Origin: Anaspis maculata
Lineage: Eukaryota; Arthropoda; Insecta; Coleoptera; Scraptiidae
Assembly (NCBI GenBank): GCA_949128115.1
Contig: OX421963.1
Coordinates: 2,418,001-2,482,000, forward strand
Direction: 5' to 3'
DNA: 64,000 nt
Shown: positions 9,221-21,200 of the stretch, piece by piece
Position numbering within the stretch: position 1 is the first letter of the stretch
How the letters are laid out: the number at the start of each line of letters is the position of its first letter
Notes under the pieces: generated by a model
What the model saw: the letters and a program-made list of their open reading frames with translations, nothing else
Database searches by the model: none
What the model was told of the DNA's origin: nothing
Position numbers and translations under genes: made by a program

Positions 9221-12200
9221 GTAAGGGATCGTTTAATTTTAAGTACAGGAACGGAGTGTAAACAAAGGATTTCGCAGGACCAAGGTGCATGCCCAGCGCA
9301 AGTTCGCGCAGGGCTCCAACGTCAACAGCCCCGTCATGACGCCGGTGAAGGAGATCGAAAGGCAGGAGATGGACGTCATGCCGGAGCCGGTGGAGCTGCT
9401 GCCGATCAAGCGGCCCAACACCGAGGACTTCCTGACGTTCCTGTGCTTTCGCGGCACGCCGATCCTGCCGCCGAGCCTGAACTTTTTCAACACGGCCTCC
9501 ATCGTCGACACCAACGGGCAGGTGCACGAGATCAAGAGCGAGTCGCCGAAGAACGGTCCGATCGACACGTGCGCCATCACCAAGACCGGCTGCGGTAGCT
9601 CGGAACGGCCGTTTGTGGCGTTCGGCGTGCGGAAACGCGCCGACCCCATCGTCATCAGCCGGCAGATGGACAGGAAACGGAGGTAAATATCCGGTTCTGA
9701 TGCGAAAGTGACTCGAGCACAATTTTTTCATGATTAGTAAGTACAGGAACCAGGGAGATAATAAGGAAATAATCCCTAACCCAACAGGCTGGAAATTGGC
9801 TTAAAATGATCTTTATAGTTCTAGCTATAGCATATAGTGGAGTCGGTGCGGATACAGGGTGAAGAAGAAAAACAATTTAAAAAAATTGCATCTTTTGAAC
9901 GGACAAAGGTGGAGTATTGCAGGGCATGCCATATGATGCGGAATTTGATGGTTGTTGAGGTACACCAAACCATTTTGATACATTATTAACCGTTTTCGAG
10001 ATATTAAAAAAAAAACAGATCTGTCAAAAGAAAACCATTATCTTCATTATATCGCTTATGTTTGAAGATATTGGAATGAAATTTGGTATTTGCTTTATGA
10101 AAGACGTCATAAATGGATAACAGCTGCAGTTATTTTCTAGGCCTACTATTTTCCTAAATAAGACAGTCAACTTTTTTGGGGGGGAGTCGATTTTTTTATT
10201 TTTTTTTTAATTGAGCAAAAATTTGGTTTTCGAGTTTGACATTTCCAACAGGGCGGAGTAAAGGTTTCAATCGAACATCAATCAGTTTTGATATTTACAT
10301 ATTGTAAGACAAGATTTCATCAGTATTGTGCCTTCACGAGCTTCTGGAATGCTCGATATGAATTAAACTGAAAGAATAATAGCTAAGTCCAAAAAGTGTT
10401 GTCGATCGGTTCTGAAAGAAACATTTCGAGACAAAAGACATCAGCAAAAGATATACAGGAGGTCCAAAGGTTATTCAACTGTATATGAGCCCCATATCGA
10501 TGTGCCTTATCCAAAATAGTACAAAAGAATCAATCAGAATGTTGAAATCCACCCTGTATAACAAAAAGTAACGATACAAAATGGAAATAGTGAAGCACAC
10601 CTGATGCCAAAAAGACGGCTTTTACATTTCTGAAAAAAAGGAACAAGATTAATTGATTTATTTGAAAGTTATTAGTCCTCAAACTTGACTTTACAAATTT
10701 TATCCAGTCAAATGGGAAAAAGTAAAGAGAAGTAACTGTAGGAGTTCCAGAAATTCGACAGGGATGTTCGCTAAGGCATACTTATAAACATACTAAAAGT
10801 CCCCGCCTCTACCTGTTGTGCTCGAGCCGCCATCTTGGAAAAATGGTAATAAACTTGATCGAAGGACCATTTTTCCAAGATGGCGGCCAAGCGCAACAGG
10901 TAGAGGCGGGGACTTTTAGTATGTTTATAAGTATACCTTAGCGAACATCCCTGTTGAATTTTTGAAACTCCGACAGTTACTTCTCTCTACTTTTCCCTAT
11001 TTGACTGGCTGAAATTTGTAAAGTCAAGTTTGAGGACTGATAACTTTCAAATAAATCAATCAATTTTGTTCTTTTTTTCAGCAATGTAAAGGCTGTATTT
11101 TTGGCACCAGGTATGCTTTACTACTTCCATTTTGTATCGTTACTTTTTGTTATACAGGATGGATTTCAACATTTTGATTGATTCTTTTGTACTATTTTGG
11201 ATTAGGCACATCAATATGGGGCTCATATACAGTTGAATAACCTTTGGACCTCCTCTAAATTATTAAAAAAAGTGCACTCTATAGCATAGATTTGAAAAAA
11301 CGGCTGAAAATTGTTCAAAACGGTTTCTTTTGTCTTGTTAAGCGTTAAATTATGGATCTTTTTGTCGATTTTCATGCCTCCAGCCTATTTAGATGATGGG
11401 ATGAAATTCTTCAATTTCTTAACACCCTGTGATGTCATCTGCATAGATCGCCATCATGCCAACATTTCCCAAAGTTGAAGGAGAAATCTGAATAGAATAT
11501 ATTCCAAAATACATTGCGGCATAAAAATTTATAAGGTTCTCTCCATTATAAGTGTTGCCCTACCGTATAATTTGTTCGCTTCCTACCTACTGCAAGATAG
11601 TCTTTCATGTTCTTCCTACATCGCATGAGTACATCCTGTGCCAGTTTTTTAAAACCTATACTGAAGAATGCACTTTTTTCTAATAATTCAGCATAAATTT
11701 ATCAAAATTCAATGGAGGTTCTTTTTCCAATGACCTAAGAAATGACCCAGAGACCTCGTGATTTTCTGTTTTTTTCATGAAAAATCGACACCATTTTATT
11801 TAAATAGCTGCTAAAACCGAACCGCTGAACTTATGGCTATGAATCTTAGTAGACAACCTGAAGAATGATCAAGGGTCATAATCGCGGTGTTCAATTACTT
11901 GCAATGGCTCGATAGCTAGCAGTAGATCCTCTAGTTCTGAGGAATCCGATAAAATCCGTGCATCATCTTTCTTTCAGCAAAAATGGTATGATGGTCCATC
12001 CAAGGTGCTCTTTCACATGATAGAGTAATGGCATGATACTAGCCTAATGACTATCAGTCATTTTTTCGGTCATCAGCTTGATATTCACAAAACAAGATGG
12101 CGGCTCCCCTCTGAAAAAGTTGACTGTCTTATTTGGGAAAATAGTAGGCCTAGGAAATAACTGCAGCTGTTATTCATTTATGACGTCTTTTATAAGGCAA

Positions 12201-15200
12201 ATACCAAATTTCATTCCGATATCTTTAAAAATAAGCGATATAATGAAGATAATGGTTTTTTTGACAGATCTCAGTTTTTTCAGAATATCTCGAAAACGGT
12301 AATCAATGTTCCAAAATGGTTTGGTGTACCTCAACAACCATCAAATTGCGCATCATATGACATGCCTTGCAATACTGTACCTTTGTCCGTTCAAAAGATG
12401 CAATTTTTTCAAATTGTTTTTCTTCTTCACCCTGTATACAGGATCTGAACTAAAATTTTGCTTGCGGCGATGGACAGAATTGTTCAGACAGGTTCTAAGG
12501 TGCCAAAGGTCATTGCATCACTCAAAAATGCAGTGAACATGACTTTTTCCGAACGTGCCGACTCCACTAATACTGATTTTCCGCCAGGCGGAGATGGCGG
12601 CTTCATGTCGCCATCATCAACAAGAAGTACTCTGGAGAAATTGGTTTGTGCAGAATATCTCAACTTCTGGTCGTCTCTCGGCTCGTCTAATCGAAAGTTG
12701 CACATACGATTTTTTGTAGCTTATTAAATTACGATTACTTTGATGTATCAACCATCTCTCTGTGACGTACGGTTCTTGAGATAGAGCGCCTGGAAGCAAA
12801 AGCATTTTTTGTAACAGCGTCATTCCGTTCAACTTTGAAAACTAGAGTTACCGTTGTAACGATTGACCCCCATTCACCCCCCTACGTTGTGTACTTTGAC
12901 CCTGTTGTTTCCCACTTAATTTGTTTACCCCTTTCTGTTGTTGACAAACTTTGTTCTATTAGTTGATGGTTTATTCACAGGTATTATTGGCATGAATTAA
13001 CCCTTTGGGTCTTTGTTCATTAAAGCCCTTCAAGAGACTTAACCGGAGAGAACTTTATTCCAGATCATGTATCAGGTAGCTTCAAATGACTTGGCTCTTT
13101 AGGTTTTGTGTGGAAAATTTCTCGCGCTTTGCATTTCCCAACTTCCGCAAATTTTCCCGCTCTTAGTACTATCGCGTCGCGACGCTCTCGGTAGCCAGGT
13201 TCCGGAATTAGTCTTTGACAAGCGAGCATCTTTCCAGATCGGTCGCGTCAATTTCGTCCTGTCGGCGGCAACTACCCGTTGATTACCCCCTTTGGTTGGG
13301 TAATTGTTGCTTTTGTTTAGCCCTAGTTCATGGTGACATTTCACCCGGTTCTTTGTGAAGACAGCGTCTGTTTTGTAGACTCCCGACATCACGTGGGGGT
13401 TGCTTGTTTGTTCCTCAATGCCGCACCTGATTTTAACCCGTTCTGATTCGCGTCCAACTCTCACTTCTGATTCTTCTGAACTTACGATTTTAACGCACTG
13501 ACTAAAGATTAGCTATTTGAAAGGGTTAACTGCATAGAGAAGAAAAGCAAAGTCAGCTTCAAGCACCTTTACAGGTAGGAAAGCCCATGTAACTTGATTC
13601 TTGAAATTCGACTAAATCTGACATTGAGACGGTACTTGGGTTCCAATAACAGCTGAACATTCATAATAAAGATTGTACACCATTTAATTGAAATGCGATT
13701 CTGATTTCACAATAATTTGTGCTAATAAATCTCTGAACACCTGCTACCTCAATTAATAATCAAATTAATCAAATCAGTTATCTGGTTTTTCCTTGAAAGT
13801 TGATGAATTCTCCACAAAAGTGCATCGAAACTTTCCCATCTTTTAATCAATTTTTGGAACACTCAAGTGATGTTCAGCCATTTTTCTGCTGATAGTTCTG
13901 CCTAGCTTGATGAATTTAGCTATTTCTTGCCTGAAAGTTGATGAATTTAGTCAATTTATCTCCTGAAAATTGTATCAAAGTCCGAACGGTTTCACCTTTT
14001 GATGAATTTTATGAGCTTTCAGGTGCTTTTCAGTGTTTCTTTATTTAATAGGTATGCGTCGTCCATTTTAATGAATTTGGCTCTTTTTCCGCCTGGAAGT
14101 TGATGAATTCAGTTGATTTATCTCCACAAAATTTCATCGAAAATCAAATGTTCTCATTTTTTTCAGTGGATTTACAGAACTAGGCAACACTATCAGATAA
14201 GGAATCACTAAAAATCACTAAAAACTTCTAAAAATTCATTGGAACATTAGACTTTCGACACACGTCTGTGAAGATTAACTCAGGATAAATTCACTAAATT
14301 CATCAACTTCAGGCGGAACAGCTAATTCATTGAATTATGGAAAACTATCATATGTCAAAAATCACTCGAAAGCTCCTGAAATTCATTGGAAGGCGGAAAT
14401 TTTTGAATTTAAACCTCGATTCTGAAAGAATTGTGTGAAAATAATTCAGTGAATTCATCAACTTTCTGGCGAAAACCAGCTGAATTCACTGAACTAGGGA
14501 GTTCCATCATATGAAAATCTCTTGAGCTCAAGTGTCCCTCAAGTGATTTTCATATGATGGAACTCCCTAGTTCAGTGAATTCAGCTCGTTTTCGCCAGAA
14601 AGTTGATGAATTCACTAAATTATTTTCACACAATTCTCTCAAAATCGAGGTCAAATTCAAAAATTCCCGCCTAAAATTCAAAGAAAAACGAAATCATTCC
14701 GTTTTCGACACAGTTTTGTGAAAATGAATTGATTGAATTCATTAAATAGTTGAATTCACTGAACTAAGTCAAATTATCAAGTAAAGAAACACTAAAAAAT
14801 CACTTGAGGTTTCTAAATTTAATTAAGAGATGAGAACATTTCGAGTTTTGACACAACTTTGTGGAGACAAATTGACTGAATTCATCAACTTTCAGCCGAA
14901 AAAAGCCAAATCCTCCAGACTAAGCAGAAATATCAATTGATGAATCACTAAAAATGACCTGAAAGCTCTAAAAATTCACTGAAAGATGGAAATTTTCCAG
15001 TTTCGATGCACTTTAGTGTCGGTAAATCGACTGAATTCATTGACTTTTAGGATCGAAAATGGTAAATGCATTGAACTTGACAAAACTATCAAATGAAAGC
15101 CTCAAATTACTTTCAACAAGTTCCCAAAACTGAAAGATGAAAATATAAATATCATTCAAGTGAATATAAAAATTCACTTGAATGTTCCTGAAATATCCAC

Positions 15201-18200
15201 TGAAGGATGTAACGGGAGCGGTGGTGGCCGAGTGGTACAGGTAATGGCAAGCCAAACCATTCGCGCTGCCCTGTGTGGGTTCGAATCCTACTTCATCCAT
15301 GGATATTTTGTGCTGTCCCCGAGGTTGCATGGTAGAGCAGCTTATAGCTGAATGCCGCCTCGTAAAATAAGACAATTAAATAAATAAATAAATAAAATAA
15401 ATAAATGAATTCACTCAACTAGAGAGTAGTTTCAGATAAAGAGCGCACCTAAAATTTTTGGAATCTATTAAAATATGAGAACATTTGAGTTTCGACACGA
15501 TTTTGTAGAGATGGATTGACTCAATTCATCAACTTTCAAGCTGAAAAAAAGCAAATTTATTGAAATAGGCACTGCAGAACTATCGAATGAAGAATGATTG
15601 AAAAGCACCTAAAAGCTCCTGATATACAATTTAGGAATTTCATCAACAAACAGTTGAATTTACTCAATTTGGCGTAACTATCGAATAAAGAATCTCACTA
15701 AAAATCACTCACAAATGCCTAAAATTCACTGAAAGATTGAAACATTTCAGTTTCGACACAATTCTGTGAAAATAAGTTGACTAAATTCATCAACTTTGAG
15801 GCTGAAACAGTCAAATTCGCTGAACTGGGGGAAACTATCAAGTACTTAGTCACTTGAAAGTTCCTGGAATTCACTGAGAGATGAAAACATTCAAGTTCCG
15901 AATTCCGATACAATTTCGTGAAAGTAATTCATTTGAATTCATCAATTTTCAGGTGAAAACGAGCTGAATTCATTGAACTAGGGAGTTCCATCATATGAAA
16001 ATCACTTGAGCTCAGGTGTCCCTTAAGTGTCCCTCAAGTGATTTTCATATGATGTAACTCCCTAGTTCAGTGAATTCAGCTCGTTTTTGCCAGAAAGTTG
16101 ATGAATTCACTAAATTATTTTCACACAATTCTCTCAAAATCGAGGTCAAATTCAAAAATTCCCGCCTAAAATTCAAAGAAAGACGAAATCATTTCGTTTT
16201 AGACACAGTTTTGTGAAAATAAATTGATTGAATTCATTAAATAGTTGAATTCACTGAACTAAGCCAAATTATCAAGTGAAGAAACACTAAAAAATCACTT
16301 GAGGTTTCTAAATTTAATTAAAAGATGAGAACATTCGAGTTTTGACACAACTTTGTGGAGACAAATTGACTGAATTCATCAACGTTCAGCCGAAAAAAGC
16401 CAAATTCTCTAGACCAAGCAGAAATATCAATTGATGAATCACTAAAAATGACCTGAAAGCTCTAAAAATTCACTGAAAGATGGAAATTTTCCAGTTTCAA
16501 TGCACTTTAGTGTCGGTAAATCGACTGAATTCATTTACTTTTAGGATCGAAAATGCTAAATGCATTGAACTTGACAAAACTATCAAATAAAAGCCTCAAA
16601 TTACTTTCAGCAAGTTTCCAAAACTGAAAGATGAAAATATAAATATCTACTAAAAGTAAAATTCACTTGAATGTTCCTGAAATCCACTGAAGGATGTAAC
16701 CATTTGAGTTACAATTTTGTAGAACAAATGTCAGCTGAATTCATCAACTTTCCGGCGAAAAATGATTGAATTCACTCAACTAGAGAGTAGTTTCAGATGA
16801 AAAGCGCACCTAAAATTTTTGAAATCTATTAAAATATGAGAATATTTGAGTTTCGACACAATTTTGTGGAGATGAATTGACTCAATTCATCAACTTTCAA
16901 GCTGAAAAAAAAGCAAATTTATTGAAATAGGCACTGCAGAACTATCAAATGAAGAATGACTGAAAAGCACCTAAAAGCTCCTGATATACAATTTTGGAAT
17001 TTCATCAACAAACAGTTGAATTTACTCAACTTGGCGGAACTATCGAATAAAGAATCTCACTAAAAATCACTTACAAATGCCTAAAATTCACTGAAAAATT
17101 GAAACATTCAAGTTTCGACACAATTCTGTGGAAATAAGTTGACTAAATTCATCAACTTTGAGGCTAAAACAGCCAAATTCGCTGAACTGGGGGAACTTTC
17201 AAACACTTAGTCACTTGAAAGTTCCTGAAATTCACTGAGAGATGAAAACATTCAAGTTCCGAATTCCGATACAATTTCGTGAAAGTAATTCATTTGAATT
17301 CATCAACTTTTAGGTGAAAACCAGTTGAATTCATTAAACTAGGCACAATGGTCAACAAATAAGTCACTGCAAATCACTTGAGAATTGTAGACATTCATTG
17401 AAAGATGAGAAAACTTCAGGTTTGACGCATTTTTTGTGACGATAAATCGACTGTATTCATTAAATTTTTGGGGGGAAAAATCCTAAATTCATCAAACTGG
17501 TAGAACTATCAATTGAAAAATCACCAAAAACCACTGGAAGGTTCCCAAGATTCATTGAATGATGAAAATACGAGTTTTGCCTAAATTTCGGGTACAATTT
17601 GGAAGGGAAAATTGACTGAAATAATCAATTTTCAGGCGAAAACAGCCAAATTCATCAAACTTAGCAGAACTATCAATTGATGAATCGCTGAAAAATGTCG
17701 TGGAAGTTCTAAAAATTCATTGAAAGATGGAAATGAAAGAAACAAGAATAAAAATATAAAACAGTCACCATAAAGCAACTAAAACATCATGAAATTGAAC
17801 TAAAGAAGAAAACGATTGAGCTTCGGCACAGTATTGTGGAGATAAGTTGGCTGAATTCATTAACGTTCAAACAAGAAACATTTGAATTCATTAAACTAGG
17901 CGGAAATATCAACAGAAAAGTAGTCAAAAGCCACTTGAGAATTCCAAACATTCAGAGAAAGATGTAAACATATCAGTTCCGATTGCACTTTTATGGCGAA
18001 TTTATCAATTTTCAGAAGGAAACCAGTTGAATTCATTCACAGGTGACTGAGGAACTGGTTGAACTAGGGACAATTATCAACAAAAAAAGTGACTGCAAAT
18101 CACTTGAAAATTCTAAAAATCGATAAATCGAATGTATTGATCAACTTTCAGGGGTAAAAATGCAAAACGAATTCAACTGGCAGAACAATTGAATAATCAC

Positions 18201-21200
18201 CAAAAACCACTTGAAGGTTTCTAAAATTATTTGAAAAATGTAAATACGAGTTTGCCAAGATTCAGAGCACAATTTGGAGGAGAAGTTGACTGAATTCATC
18301 AATTTTCAGGCGAAAAACAGCCAAATTCACTTAATAACCAAGCGTAACTATCAATTCACTAAAAAATTAATTGAAAGTTTTCAAAATTCATTGCAAGATG
18401 GAAACATTCCAATTTCGATGCGCTTTAGTGGCGATAAATCGACTGAATTCATCATTTTTTAGGCGAAAAAGAGCCAAATTTACTGGAAGAGACAAAGGAG
18501 ACCTATTAAATAAAGAATCACTTGAAAGCTTCTCAAATTCATTAAAAGATGAAAATGTTTGAGCTTCGACACGATTTTCTGGATATGTTTCCCATCTTTT
18601 TATGATTTTTGGAATTTTCAAGCGATTTATAATCTATTTTCCGTTGATATTTCTGCTTAGTTTTATGAATTCACATGGTTCTTGCTTGAACGTTGATGAA
18701 TTCAGCTAACTTATCAACACGATATTGTGTCGAAGCTCAAACGTTTTTATCTTTGATACTTCGATTCACTTTTATGATATTTTAGATGCTTTTTAGTGAA
18801 TCTTCAATGTTCTGCAATGCCTATTCCAGTGAATTTGGATCTTTATTGGATCCAATTAATTGATCTTCCCAAAATCATTTCGAAACTCAAATGTTCTGAT
18901 CTTTGTATTACGACTTTTTATTTAACCATTCTTTCTACCTCAGTGAATTCAAGTGGTTTTCACCTGAAAGTTGATGAATTCAGTTGAATTATTTTCACAA
19001 AATTGTATCGGAATTCGGAACTTAAATGTTTTCATCTCTCGCTGAATTTCTGGAACTTTCAAGTGACTGAGTATTTGATAGTTTCCCCTAGTTCAGCGAA
19101 TTTAGCTGTTTTAGCCTCAAAGTTGATGAATTTAGTCAACCTATTTCCACAGAATTGTGTCGAAACTGGAATGTCTCGATCTTTCAGTGAATTTTAGGAA
19201 CTTCTAAGTAATTTTTAGTTATTCTTTATTCAATAGTTCTGCCAAGTTGAGTAAATTCAACTGTTTGTTGATGAAATTCCATAATTGTATATCAGGAGCT
19301 TTTAGGTGCTTTTCATTCTTCATTTGATAGTTCTGTAGTGTCTATTTTGATGGATTTGCTTTTTTTCAGCCTGAAAGTTGATGAATTGAGTCAATTTATC
19401 TCCACAAAATTGTGTCGAAACTCAAATATTCTCATATTTTATTGAATTTCAAAAATTTTAGGTGCTTACCTCATTTGAAACTGCTCTCTAGTTAAGTGAA
19501 TTCAAGCATTTTTCGCCGGAAAGTTGATGAATTCAGCTGACGTTTTTTCTACAAAATCGTAACTAAAATGGTTTCATCCTTTAGTGGATTTCAGGAACAT
19601 TCAAGTTTCAAGTGAACTCAAGTTTTAGTAAATATTTATATTTTCATCTTTCAGTTTTAGGAACTTGTTGAAAGTAATTTGAGGCTTTCATTTGATAGTT
19701 TTGTCAAGTTCAATGCATTTAGCATTTTCGATCCTAAAAGTTGATGAATTCAGTCGATTTACCGACACTAAAGTGCATCGAAACTGGAGTATTTCCATCT
19801 TTCAGTGAATTTTTAGAGGTTTTAGGTCATTTTTAGTGATTCATTAATTGATATTTCTGCTAAGTCTAGTGAATTTGGCTTTTTTCGGCTGAAAGTTGAT
19901 GAATTCAGTCAATTTGTCTTCACAAAGTTGTGCCAAAACTCGAATGTTCTCATCTTTTAATCAAATTTAGGAACCTCAAGTGATTTTTCAGTGTTTCTTC
20001 ACTTGATAATTTGGCTCAGTTCAGTGAATTCAACTATTCAATAAATTCAATCAATTTATTTTCACAAAACTGTGTCGAAAACGGAATGCTTTCGTGTTTC
20101 TTTGAATTTTAGGCGGGAATTTTTGAATTTCGATCTCGATTTTGAGACAATTGTGTGAAAGTGATTTAGTGAATTCATCAACTTTCTGGCGAAAATGAGC
20201 TGAATTCACTGAACTAGGGAGTTCCATCATATAAGAATCACTTGAGGGACACTTGAGGGACACTTGAGCTCAAGTGATTTTCATATGATGGAACTCCCTA
20301 GTTCAGTGAATTCAGCTTGTTTGCGCCAGAGAGTTGATGAATTCACTGAATTATTTTCACACAATTCTCTCGAAATCGAGGTTTAAATTAAAAAAATCCT
20401 GCCTTCCAATGAATTTCAGGAGCTTTCGAGCGATTTTTGGCATTTGACAGTTTTTCCTAGTTCAATGAATCAGCTGTTCCGCCTGAAAGTTGATGAATTC
20501 AGTGAATTTATCCTGAATTCATATTCACAGACGCGTGTCGAAAGTCTAATGCTCCAATGAATTTTTAGAAGTTTTCAGTGATTTTTAGTGATTCCCTATC
20601 TGACAGTGTTGCCTTGTTTTGTAAATCCACTAAAAAAATAAGAACATTTGAGTTTCGATAAAATTTTGTGAAGATAAATCAACTGAATTCATCAGCTTCC
20701 AGGCGGATAAAGAGCCAAATTCCCTGAGACAGACGACGCGTACCTAATAAATAAAGAAACACTGAAAAGTACCTGACAGCTCATAAAATTCATCAAAAGA
20801 TGAAACCGTTCGGACCTTGGCACAATTTTTTGGAGATAAATTGACCAAATTCATCAACTTTCAGGCTAGAAATAGCTAAATTTATTAAGCTAGGCAGAAC
20901 TATTGGCCGAAAACTGGCTAACATCACTTGAGTGTTCCAAAAATTGATTCAAAGATGGAAAACATTGCAGTTTCGACGCACTTTGGTGGTGAATTTATCA
21001 ACTTTCAAGGAAAAACCAGCAAGATTTATAAAACATCGCACAACCATAAAAAGAAGTGACTAAATTACTTGAGAATTCTAAAAATTCATGTAAATGGAAA
21101 CACTTCAATTCCGACGCACTTTTGTAGCGATACATTAACTAAATTCATCCACTTATAGATGAAAACAGCTGAATTCATTAAGCTAGGCAGAGTTATTAAT

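Noticed and set aside
8886..9731. 281-codon minus-strand frame over the Jarid2 start
   Set aside because: It is antisense to exons 1 and 2, spans their splice sites, and has no recognisable domain.
13099..13464. 121-codon minus-strand frame in intron 2
   Set aside because: It has a basic, mixed composition, no domain recognised, no splice partner and no second copy in the window. It is left as unassigned.
15215..15290. Possible tRNA gene
   Set aside because: A and B boxes are present, but the acceptor stem does not pair and a common non-tRNA body and AAAT tail follow. A second copy at 62797 confirms a SINE.
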